From assembly GCA_026196615.1 (NCBI GenBank), contig JAPHSW010000033.1:1-59986 (forward strand): DNA of 59,986 nucleotides. The letters are read 5' to 3'. The translations under genes and the position numbers were made by a program. Each line of letters opens with the position of its first letter. The first letter of the stretch is position 1. Source of the DNA: Gammaproteobacteria bacterium. Its GTDB lineage: Bacteria > Pseudomonadota > Gammaproteobacteria > GRL18. Below are positions 24,947-32,648 of this stretch, piece by piece. Under the pieces are notes generated by a model. It had not been told where the DNA came from, ran no database searches, and saw nothing but the letters and a program-made list of their open reading frames with translations.

Positions 24947-27900
24947 TTATTTTTTGTTGCTCTTAATACATTTGGGTAAGGTAATTAAAAAGACACTGCC
25001 TTTTTTCCTTCCTTCCTTAATGTGGTCTAATACCTTAATATCACCACTGTGATCTCGTATGATGTTATAAACAATTGAAAGTCCTAATCCCATGCCATCA
25101 CCAGCATCTTTGGTAGTAAAAAAAGGCTCAAACAAGCGTTTTTTATTTTTTTCTGAGACCCCTTTACCGGAGTCAATGACTTTTATAGTGATCATGTTTT
25201 CAGCATCAATGGTATTATCATGAGATCGGATGTAAATGGTTTGGTTATTTTCAGAAGCATCACAGGCATTATTGAGAAGGTTAACAAAAACCTGAACCAA
25301 TTGTTGGTAATCTCCACTGACTGTATTTTGTTCATCACATTCGTTGGCAAATGCCTGATGCTTAGCCCTGTGACTAAGGGTGACCAGATGAATGGCTTCA
25401 TCAATGCATTGTTTGACTGGCACTGGTTTTTTGGGTGGCGCTAAATAATTACCGCTTCGAGAAAAACTGGAAAGTGACTGGATGATAGTGGTAATTCGGC
25501 GAGTTTGATTGAGAATATCTTCCAGATGTTGTGGTAAATGTTCTTGCAAATAGCTTGCATCGTCTTCGGCCATTAAATTTTGTGTGACTGATGCAATACC
25601 AGTAACTGGATTACCAATTTCATGAGCAACTCCTGCCGCCAGGCGACCAATTGAGGCTAGTCGCTCACTATGAGCCAGACGATTTTCAAGTGCCTGTAAA
25701 TCGCTTAAATCTTCAACTAGTAAAACGACACCATTTGAATCTGAATATTGATGGCTTTTATCATGCTTCAAGTGCAGTGAACGTGCAGATGTACTGATTA
25801 ATGACGACTTGTGTAAATTAAAAATACGCTTTTGATCATCAAGTTTGATTTGTATTTTTCGAAGCTGCTGTTCTTCACCCTGAATAAAACTATAAAATAA
25901 TTCACCCAGGGGAGAAGGAAGGGATTGTATTTTATCACCTAATATTTGATCGGCAGGGATTCCTGATAATACTTCAATGGCTTTATTCCAATTAAGCACT
26001 TCACCATTAAGACCAATGGAGCAAACACCGAGAGGTAGATCTTGTAGTACTTGACGATGATAACGACGCATGTCATCAAGTTCACCTGCAACGCCTTCAA
26101 GTCGTGTTTTAGAGTCTTCTAGTTTGTTTTCCATAAAACGAAAGCTTTTGGCAAAAATATCTCGGGTATTATGATCAAGCGCTAACTGTTCATTAATAAC
26201 CACTTTTGCTAAGAGTGGGCCAATTAGACCTGAAAGGTTTCGTTCAATACGTTCTCTCAACTCTCTTAAACGAACAGGATTTGTATCTTCCTTATTCATT
26301 TTTAAATCATTTAATGCCCGTTCTACTTCATGGGATGACATTTCATCACCAATCATTGCTGCTAACTGCTCATTAATTTGTTTAACAGAGCGTAATAACA
26401 TCATGCCTTTAGGTGGAGTGAGAGACTTTGAACAGCAGTTCATTGCGTTCTCTGTTTCAGCACGGCTGGCTTTTGAAAGTAAGGAAACAACAACAAATAA
26501 AACAAAATTGGCAGAGAGTGACCAGAAAGTGACTGAACCCCATTTATCATTGTTATCAATAAAATTAGAGAAAGGAGGAATCGTATTATAAATCGCTTGT
26601 TCTATAAATCCCGAGTTGACCAGTAACGGTAGAATGAGTGCATAAGCCCAGATGGTAGAACCTGCCAATAAGCCCATTAATAAACCTTTTCGATTGGCAC
26701 CATCCCAAAAAAGCAGGCCAATTGTACCTGGCAAAAATTGTGCAACAGCAACAAATGAAATGAGGCCAAGTTGAGCTAATCCCTGATGGTGAGATAAGAG
26801 TAAATCAAAGGCAAAGCCAGCCATAATAATGACAGCAATAAGTACACGTCTCCCCAGTAAGAGGCGTTTGTAAATACTGACTTCATTAGAAATGGTATGA
26901 GGAAAAGTGAGGGGTAGGACAAAATGGTTCATGACCATGGCGGCCAGTGCTAATGTTGTGACAATCATCATGGCACTGGCAGCAGATAGTCCACCAATAA
27001 AAGTGATTAATGGTAATAAGCTGTGTTCACTGTGCAAGGTGATACCAAGAACATAAAAATCAGCCGTGGTGTTTGTTTGCATATATTGCCCAGCCCAAAG
27101 AATGACTGGAATGGGCAAGTTCAACAACAAGAGCATTAGAGGAAATGCCCAACTGGCGGTTTGAATAGACTTGCCATTAAAGTTTTCTGTGATACCCATA
27201 TGGAACTGGCGAGGTAAAAAAAGAGCAGCAGTAAATGATAAAAAAATCAGACTATTCCAGGAACCCTCTAAAATCGGTTCCATTAATTCTTGTTGTTTTT
27301 GTGGGTTTTCAATTAACCATTGTTGCAAGCCAGAAAAACCATCAAAAATACCAAATAAAGCAAAGAGCCCGACACTTAACAGGGCAAATAATTTTACCAG
27401 TGACTCAAAGGCAATTGCGGCCACAAGGCCTTCATGTTTTTCTCGGGCAGAACTGTGTCTTGCGCCAAATAGAATGGCAAAGATGATTAATGTGATGCAA
27501 AAGCCAAGAGAGATCATAATGGGGGTGGCTTCGTGGGTTAATACCTGCATTGACTGTGTCACAGCATGAATTTGTAATGCAATATAAGGTAAGGTGCCCA
27601 TTAGCATAAAGAGAGTGACGACAATACCCACCAATTGACTCTGATAGCGAAATGCAAAAAGATCAGCGAGAGAACTGAGTTGATGCTCTTTGGATAGTTT
27701 TAAAATGGGTGAAAATAAGATAGGAGAAAGCAAATAAGCGAGAGTGACCCCAAGATAAATGGTTAAAAAGCTATAGCCTTGTCGTTCAGCAAAACCCACA
27801 CTTCCATAGAAGCTCCATGAGGTGGCATAAACACCTAATGAAAGTGAATAGGTGATCGGATTATGAGCCAGACTTCGATACCAGGGCTTATTGTCAACAA

Positions 27901-27973
27901 CCCAGGCAATGACAAATAACAGTCCCAGATAGCCAACACCCACGACAAAGAGTTGCCATAGTTCAAAATTCAT
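24947..27973 (-). CDS. CbrA-like sodium/solute-symporter histidine kinase
   Basis: A protein of 1008 residues. Residues 1-500 form about 13 helices of an SLC5/PutP-type transporter (YATSWSFYGSVGFAERQGYSF..., GARHSSAREKHEGLVAAIAFESLVKLFAL, FLPRQFHM...). A linker of about 110 residues with coiled-coil character is followed by a PAS domain (LGVCSIGLNGEVLNWNKAIEVL), a HisKA domain with the phosphorylated His near residue 780 (GVAHEIGNPVTGI) and a HATPase with NLLNNACDAS, DSGKGV and GDGMGLGLSI. This is the CbrA architecture, sensing carbon/nitrogen balance or a transported solute. ATG at 27973 is preferred over an in-frame TTG two codons earlier. Confidence 0.92.
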   Translation of the reverse strand: MNFELWQLFVVGVGYLGLLFVIAWVVDNKPWYRSLAHNPITYSLSLGVYATSWSFYGSVGFAERQGYSFLTIYLGVTLAYLLSPILFSPILKLSKEHQLSSLADLFAFRYQSQLVGIVVTLFMLMGTLPYIALQIHAVTQSMQVLTHEATPIMISLGFCITLIIFAILFGARHSSAREKHEGLVAAIAFESLVKLFALLSVGLFALFGIFDGFSGLQQWLIENPQKQQELMEPILEGSWNSLIFLSFTAALFLPRQFHMGITENFNGKSIQTASWAFPLMLLLLNLPIPVILWAGQYMQTNTTADFYVLGITLHSEHSLLPLITFIGGLSAASAMMIVTTLALAAMVMNHFVLPLTFPHTISNEVSIYKRLLLGRRVLIAVIIMAGFAFDLLLSHHQGLAQLGLISFVAVAQFLPGTIGLLFWDGANRKGLLMGLLAGSTIWAYALILPLLVNSGFIEQAIYNTIPPFSNFIDNNDKWGSVTFWSLSANFVLFVVVSLLSKASRAETENAMNCCSKSLTPPKGMMLLRSVKQINEQLAAMIGDEMSSHEVERALNDLKMNKEDTNPVRLRELRERIERNLSGLIGPLLAKVVINEQLALDHNTRDIFAKSFRFMENKLEDSKTRLEGVAGELDDMRRYHRQVLQDLPLGVCSIGLNGEVLNWNKAIEVLSGIPADQILGDKIQSLPSPLGELFYSFIQGEEQQLRKIQIKLDDQKRIFNLHKSSLISTSARSLHLKHDKSHQYSDSNGVVLLVEDLSDLQALENRLAHSERLASIGRLAAGVAHEIGNPVTGIASVTQNLMAEDDASYLQEHLPQHLEDILNQTRRITTIIQSLSSFSRSGNYLAPPKKPVPVKQCIDEAIHLVTLSHRAKHQAFANECDEQNTVSGDYQQLVQVFVNLLNNACDASENNQTIYIRSHDNTIDAENMITIKVIDSGKGVSEKNKKRLFEPFFTTKDAGDGMGLGLSIVYNIIRDHSGDIKVLDHIKEGRKKGSVFLITLPKCIKSNKK

Positions 27974-27989
27974 TGGCAATACTCATCGT

Positions 27990-28187
27990 TTAGGACTCAT
28001 TACGGCGCAGCCATCGGTATAAATACCAGGTGAGAAAGATTAATAATGACCAGACAATGTACGGAGTAAACCAGGGAAGCTGAGGCGATGCCCAGAAAAT
28101 GCGTGAAGGAGAACACAAAAGAAAGAGGCCTGCTATAAATAGCAAAATGACTCGATCTCGAAATATTTTATGAATGGGTTGTTTCAT
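27990..28187 (-). CDS. small membrane protein upstream of the CbrA-like kinase (CbrX-like)
   Basis: A protein of 65 residues with two hydrophobic helices (VILLFIAGLFLLCSP and PYIVWSLLIFLTWYLYRWL) and a basic C-terminus. It ends 16 bp before the kinase gene. Pseudomonas has a small open frame, cbrX, in the same position that is coupled to cbrA; I assign by position and size, not by sequence identity. The start at 28187 is preferred to the ATG at 28277, since the latter has no ribosome site and would place the TGTTAC palindrome and the repeat inside the gene; the former site is also weak. Confidence 0.6.
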   Translation of the reverse strand: MKQPIHKIFRDRVILLFIAGLFLLCSPSRIFWASPQLPWFTPYIVWSLLIFLTWYLYRWLRRNES

Positions 28188-28225
28188 GAGCTTCAGTATA
28201 GCAAATATGTTACGAAATGTAACAT
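28171..28225. repeat. 55-bp direct repeat, left copy (flanks the restriction island)
   Basis: It aligns without gaps to 32515-32569 with 46 of 55 identical positions. Most differences are a block of five bases in the middle (AGCTT here, TAGAG there). The copy spans the first codons of the CbrX-like gene and the TGTTAC palindrome. The two copies enclose 4.3 kb that contains only the restriction-modification genes. Confidence 0.8.
28208..28224 (-). promoter_or_regulatory. CbrB-like site TGTTAC-N5-GTAACA upstream of the CbrXAB-like operon
   Basis: TGTTAC (28208-28213), GAAAT, GTAACA (28219-28224), extended to 7-bp arms by A and T. It is about 20 bp before the CbrX-like start, closer than an enhancer normally is, so autorepression is more likely than activation if the regulator binds. 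No GG-N10-GC element was found between here and 28300. Confidence 0.55.
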
Positions 28226-28659
28226 TGAAATTCTTTCGGCTATTTACATTATAAATAATTTGGACTGCCACTTTCATTTTATTTTTAATGATATCAGTTG
28301 TTTACCATGATGATGCTTTCAACACATTCTCGGCCATTGTAGACTCCTCAGTTTATGAGGGAGGGACAACTATAAAACTATTATAAGGTAGTAGCTTAAT
28401 TTGATAGGAGGAAGTGTTTTCTTTAAGAATATTACTGATAGTATAAAAAAATTATATTTATAAATTTCATATCTACGAAAATAAAATATCTGGATTTGAC
28501 CTATTCCTGATATCACATCATGGCATCAGCATAAAAGTGTTTTCCCGATAGCTGAAAATTTAAATTACCATCATTACTTAAAAAAGTATCAAAATTTCGA
28601 AAAGTGTCTTAAAACTATATTAATGATAATATTATTACTTATGAGGTGTGGTTTCGTCC

Positions 28660-28678
28660 GATAATTATTATCATTAAA
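28660..28678. promoter_or_regulatory. Fur-box-like sequence
   Basis: GATAATTATTATCATTAAA matches 15 of 19 positions of the classical Fur consensus GATAATGATAATCATTATC. A second GATAAT/ATTATT-rich stretch lies at 28620-28637. The region is so AT-rich that a chance match is possible. Confidence 0.35.
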
Positions 28679-28692
28679 CAATTTGTCATATA

Positions 28693-28764
28693 TTTGAATT
28701 TAGTATAATAAACAGCTTGGAATAATAATTTGAATTAAGTACAATAAACAACTTGAAATAATAT
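28693..28764 (+). repeat. tandem 36-bp repeat, two copies, upstream of the methyltransferase
   Basis: Copy 1 (28693-28728) and copy 2 (28729-28764) are adjacent and differ at a few positions; both contain TTTGAATT...AAGTA(C/T)AATAAACA. A third copy begins with TTTGA and decays. The first copy carries TATAAT. They end about 75 bp before the first methyltransferase codon, a good place for an autoregulatory binding array. Confidence 0.65.
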
Positions 28765-28838
28765 TTTGACTAAACTATCTTCTTTATTGTTGTGTGTTAC
28801 AAATCTTCTTTTTTTAAGAAAAATTCGTGTAAAAAGGT

Positions 28839-29912
28839 GTGAATATTATAAATAAAATTAATCCTAATAATAGAATGACAGTCATTGATCTTTTTTCTGG
28901 TTGTGGCGGTTTATCTCAAGGCTTTTTAGATGCTGGGTTTAACGTGATTTTAGGAATAGATCACTGGAAAGATGCTATTCAAACATATAATCATAACCAT
29001 GGTGAATCTAGTGGATTAGTTGCTGACTTACATAATGAAACACCTACTAGTATTTATAAAAAAACTGGAATAAAAAGTGCTGATATCGTAATTGGAGGAC
29101 CACCATGTCAAGGATTTTCTATTGCTGGTAAAAGAATTATTGAAGACGAAAGGAATGATTTATATAAGTCGTTTGTAAAATTTGTAAAATTTTACAAACC
29201 TCAGGCTTTTCTTATGGAAAATGTTCCAAATATTCTTTCAATGGGAAAAGGGATTATTAAAGAAAAAATTATTAATGATTTTAAAAAAATTGGGTATTCA
29301 GTTACCACTGAGACATTAATGGCATCTAAATTTGGTGTTCCACAGAATAGAAGGCGTGCATTCTTTATTGGATTCAGAAGTGGCCATTTATTTGGTTTTC
29401 CTGAACCGGATACAGAAGTTCTGTTAACTTCAAAAGATGCTATTTCTGATCTAATAAATAATAGCATTGAAGACGGTACACCTTATTCAAGAAAACCCAA
29501 AACAGAATATCAAAAGTTGATGAGAAATGGCTCAAAAAAAGTGTTTAATCATGAAATTACAAACCATTCAGAAAAAACTGTAGAAATAATATCTATGGTT
29601 CCAGATGGAGGTAACTATAAGGATTTACCTGAAGAGCTTAGAAATACTAGAAAAGTTAATATTGCGTGGACAAGATTAAATAGTAATAAACCAAGTTTTA
29701 CAATCGATACTGGTCACAGACATCACTTCCACTATAAATTTAATAGAGTTCCAACAGTAAGAGAAAGTGCAAGAATACAATCATTTAGTGATAATTTTAT
29801 ATTTCTTGGTAGTAAAACTAGTCAATACAAACAGGTTGGAAATGCTGTTCCCCCGATATTATCAAAAAAGTTGGCAATAGCTATCTATAATCAGTTAAAA
29901 AATAATGTATAA
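28839..29912 (+). CDS. DNA (cytosine-5-)-methyltransferase 1 of the restriction system
   Basis: A protein of 357 residues with the ordered m5C motifs: DLFSGCGGLSQGF (motif I, about 18-30), GGPPCQGFS (motif IV, catalytic Cys 90), ENVPN (VI), QNRRRAFFIGF (VIII), a target-recognition region about 190-290 and KQVGNAVPP (X). It transfers a methyl group to C5 of cytosine. The start is uncertain: the GTG at 28839 has AAGG only 1 nt away, and ATG at 28875 has no ribosome site but still precedes motif I. Base composition is markedly more AT-rich than neighbouring core genes. First of three overlapping genes. Confidence 0.9.
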   Translation: MNIINKINPNNRMTVIDLFSGCGGLSQGFLDAGFNVILGIDHWKDAIQTYNHNHGESSGLVADLHNETPTSIYKKTGIKSADIVIGGPPCQGFSIAGKRIIEDERNDLYKSFVKFVKFYKPQAFLMENVPNILSMGKGIIKEKIINDFKKIGYSVTTETLMASKFGVPQNRRRAFFIGFRSGHLFGFPEPDTEVLLTSKDAISDLINNSIEDGTPYSRKPKTEYQKLMRNGSKKVFNHEITNHSEKTVEIISMVPDGGNYKDLPEELRNTRKVNIAWTRLNSNKPSFTIDTGHRHHFHYKFNRVPTVRESARIQSFSDNFIFLGSKTSQYKQVGNAVPPILSKKLAIAIYNQLKNNV

Positions 29913-31326
29913 GATACCAGACAAATATTTTTTTAGGCTGCATCATATTAGGCCAAGATTTAAAAATGACGTAGAAGAGGTTCTGCTATATGTTGCAACA
30001 TCAATTTCTGAAATGGATTCTCTTCCAAAAAAAGAATTTAAAGAAAATTTAAATAAAGTATTATTTAAGTTTAAAAAAAATTTAACATCTAAAAAAAAGA
30101 CAATTGATAATTGGAGAACCGAAATATCAGCTTTGTTTGGATTTATTCAAGAAACAAAGAATGAATCTAAACCTGGAACAATGGCTATTAGATTGGCTGA
30201 AAATCAATATTTGGATGAATTTTTTAATTATTTCTTATATTCCTTTCAATATCCTGGAGGGCATATAAAATCTAGTAATATTATAAAACAAATTGAATCT
30301 GGAATAAAATTTAAGCCTTGTCCTTTTATTTTACAGTTATTAAAAGAAGGTCAAAAACTTACTGGAAAGGCTTTTAGTATTACTGCTGATGAGTTAACTC
30401 AATGTGCATTTTATGATTTAAGAGTTACGCGAGATGGTAGAAAAGCCTCTGATGTTGCGCAAATGATTTTACAGCATAGAAAAAATAAAATTGAATATGA
30501 TTATAAATATGATCAGTTAAAAACCACTTCTGGTACCTTTCCATCAAAAGGTGATATATGTCGATATGCTGGAGACATTCTGGATTACATGGTTTTAGCA
30601 AATCTACTTCAGCATAAAGGTACTGGGTATTATTACTATCTTAATTCTGAATCTTCAGATGCTATTGACTGTCATTTAAAAAATTCAAATTGGTTTTCAG
30701 ATTATGATAAGTTTTATCTAAAACATGATATACAGCCATCAACCATATCAAAATATGAAGATAATTGGTTTAATTATGTTAATAGTTTTTCTGGTCTTGA
30801 GGAATTCTCTCCAAAACTTGACACTAAAGAAGCTGAAGGTATTACGCAATTAATACAAGAGTACTATAAACGTCTTAAAGGTGGTATGAAGGTACCGACA
30901 AAAATAATAGGTGATTATGGTGAAAGCTTGATTCTTGCCCATGAGTACCTTAGAACTCAAGATAAATCAAAGAGACAACATTTAATAAATAAAATACCAA
31001 CACCTTTAGGTGTTGGTTATGATATTCAAAGTATTGAAGTTGAAAGTAAAAAAAGGTATATCGAAGTAAAAACTACTAAATCAAGAAAAGCAATTATGAA
31101 TAATAAATTTAAACTTACACCAAATGAATGGGATACAGCAGAAACAATTGGTAAAAATTATTTCATATATTATTTAGTTGTAAATAAAAGTAAAAAAATG
31201 ATATTCATAATTAATGATCCAGTTAGTCAATATAATAAAGGTAATATAAAAATTGATAAGAATCTGGTTGTTGAATTTACAAAAGAAGCAGGTCAATGGC
31301 AAAAGTTAATAGAAATAAAACATTAA
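29905..31326 (+). CDS. restriction endonuclease candidate with C-terminal DUF3883-type nuclease domain
   Basis: A protein of 473 residues lying between two cytosine methyltransferases. The C-terminal part has GDYGESLILAHEYLR (about 338) followed by GYDIQSIEVESKKRYIEVKTT, giving Asp 373, Glu 387 and Lys 389, the D...ExK core of PD-(D/E)xK nucleases, in the DUF3883 arrangement. The N-terminal 330 residues are Lys/Asn-rich and unrecognised, with ADELTQCAFYDLRVTRDGRK as a possible DNA-contacting part. It overlaps the first methyltransferase by 8 nt and the second by 31 nt. The sequence specificity cannot be read. Confidence 0.75.
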   Translation: MYKIPDKYFFRLHHIRPRFKNDVEEVLLYVATSISEMDSLPKKEFKENLNKVLFKFKKNLTSKKKTIDNWRTEISALFGFIQETKNESKPGTMAIRLAENQYLDEFFNYFLYSFQYPGGHIKSSNIIKQIESGIKFKPCPFILQLLKEGQKLTGKAFSITADELTQCAFYDLRVTRDGRKASDVAQMILQHRKNKIEYDYKYDQLKTTSGTFPSKGDICRYAGDILDYMVLANLLQHKGTGYYYYLNSESSDAIDCHLKNSNWFSDYDKFYLKHDIQPSTISKYEDNWFNYVNSFSGLEEFSPKLDTKEAEGITQLIQEYYKRLKGGMKVPTKIIGDYGESLILAHEYLRTQDKSKRQHLINKIPTPLGVGYDIQSIEVESKKRYIEVKTTKSRKAIMNNKFKLTPNEWDTAETIGKNYFIYYLVVNKSKKMIFIINDPVSQYNKGNIKIDKNLVVEFTKEAGQWQKLIEIKH

Positions 31327-32387
31327 AAGTAGCTTCATTTTTCTGTGGTTGTGGAGGAATGGATTTAGGCATCCAGGGTGGATTTAAATTTCTAGAAAAG
31401 AAATATAATGATTTACCTTATGAAATAGTCTATGCAATTGATAATGATCCTTATGCTACAGCTATATACAATTCAAATTTTAAGCATTCGTGTAAAACAG
31501 AAGATGTTCGAGACATTAATATAAAAAACATTCCAAAGCATGATGTTTTACTTGGAGGCTTCCCCTGTCAATCATTTTCGATAAGTGCTCAAAATCCACC
31601 AAGGTTAGGCTACAAAGATGAGAAAGGTAAATTATTTTTTGAAATGGTTAATGCGTTAAAAGAGCATAAGCCACGTTTTTTTATTGCTGAAAATGTAAAA
31701 GGATTGCTTTCTGCTAATAAAGGTAAAGCTTTCCCTATGATAGTTGATGAATTTGAAAAGTCTGGTTATTATATTAAATATAAGCTTTTTGATGCATCTG
31801 AATATGGAGTTCCTCAAAAAAGGCAAAGAGTTTTTATTATTGGTTTTAAAAGATATGAAGATTACATGACATTTGAATTTCCAAAACCAACTACTTTAAA
31901 AGATTCAAAAATTAACCTTAATTCGGTACTTGATCATTCTGCAAATAAAAATGAAAAATGGTTTTTTAGTCAAAAAGCTGTTGATGGTATGCTTAGAGTA
32001 AAAGAGAAAATGAATAAGGGACGTGTCCAAGACTTAAATCAGCCCTGTAACACTATTAGCTCTCATTTGTCCAAAGTAAGTTTAAATAGCACAGATCCTG
32101 TTCTACAAGTTAACGGGAAATATCGAAGATTTACACCTAGAGAAGCAGCTTGCATACAATCATTTCCAAAAAATTATAAATTAGATTCAGTTTCAGAGAA
32201 TAGACAATATAGAGCAATTGGTAATGCTGTTCCACCAGTTATGATGTGGTATATTGCACATTCACTAAAAGATTTAGTAAATTTAGAGCTTGATATTACA
32301 AAAGTAAAAGTCGCTCTTAAAAATATTAATTATCAATCTAAGGCAACAGAATATTACAAAAAGAATAAACAGCTAGAAATTGCTTAA
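31296..32387 (+). CDS. DNA (cytosine-5-)-methyltransferase 2 of the restriction system
   Basis: A protein of 363 residues with motifs SFFCGCGGMDLGIQGGF (I), GGFPCQSFS (IV, catalytic Cys 91), ENVKGL (VI), QKRQRVFIIGF (VIII) and AIGNAVPPVM (X). It is clearly different from the first methyltransferase, also in the target-recognition region (about 215-285), so it is not a recent duplicate. It starts 31 nt inside the nuclease gene, which implies translational coupling. Two m5C enzymes around one nuclease suggest that the two strands of an asymmetric site are modified separately. Confidence 0.9.
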   Translation: MAKVNRNKTLKVASFFCGCGGMDLGIQGGFKFLEKKYNDLPYEIVYAIDNDPYATAIYNSNFKHSCKTEDVRDINIKNIPKHDVLLGGFPCQSFSISAQNPPRLGYKDEKGKLFFEMVNALKEHKPRFFIAENVKGLLSANKGKAFPMIVDEFEKSGYYIKYKLFDASEYGVPQKRQRVFIIGFKRYEDYMTFEFPKPTTLKDSKINLNSVLDHSANKNEKWFFSQKAVDGMLRVKEKMNKGRVQDLNQPCNTISSHLSKVSLNSTDPVLQVNGKYRRFTPREAACIQSFPKNYKLDSVSENRQYRAIGNAVPPVMMWYIAHSLKDLVNLELDITKVKVALKNINYQSKATEYYKKNKQLEIA

Positions 32388-32514
32388 CTATTATAATTCT
32401 TTCACTCATGATAATTTAATACTTACGTTTATAATGAAAATTTTCAAAAATAGATTATTTAATGAAATAGTAGGAAGAGTTTTAAGTGTATATTTCATAA
32501 AGGAAAATGTTGTA

Positions 32515-32569
32515 TAAATGGATTGTTTCATGTAGAGCAGTATAGCAAGTATGTTACGAAATATAACAT
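32515..32569. repeat. 55-bp direct repeat, right copy
   Basis: Partner of 28171-28225 (46 of 55 positions identical). It keeps the start-codon context of the CbrX-like gene: on the minus strand it reads M-K-Q-S-I where the left copy reads M-K-Q-P-I. The coding frame is lost after that, so the copy is a fragment of the 5' end of that gene. Confidence 0.8.
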
Positions 32570-32583
32570 ACTTGCTCTACTGC
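32537..32583. repeat. 20-bp-arm inverted repeat over the right direct repeat
   Basis: GCAGTATAGCAAGTATGTTA (32537-32556) and TAACATACTTGCTCTACTGC (32564-32583) pair with a single mismatch around a 7-nt loop. The left arm lies within the direct repeat and the right arm runs beyond it. The left copy at 28171-28225 has only 7-bp arms, so the long palindrome is specific to this side. No T-run follows. Confidence 0.7.
32552..32568. promoter_or_regulatory. decayed CbrB-like site TGTTAC-N5-ATAACA
   Basis: TGTTAC (32552-32557), GAAAT, ATAACA (32563-32568): the right-copy version of the palindrome at 28208-28224 with one changed base. Probably the remnant of the same regulatory site after the duplication. 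Confidence 0.4.
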
Positions 32584-32648
32584 GCTTCAAGTATCCCAGT
32601 AGAGGATTGCTGGAATGTATAAACGACCTTTCTTGAAGAGCTAAAGAC

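Larger units (their letters stand above)
28278..28838. other. AT-rich control region left of the restriction island
   Basis: About 560 bp without a credible gene and visibly richer in A and T than the rest of the window. It holds a Fur-box-like element, a tandem 36-bp repeat and probable promoters for the first methyltransferase gene (TATAAT at 28704-28709). It seems to be part of the inserted segment. Confidence 0.55.

Noticed and set aside
28693-28764. CRISPR-like repeat
   Set aside because: Only two adjacent copies without spacers and no cas genes; a tandem promoter repeat is the better reading.
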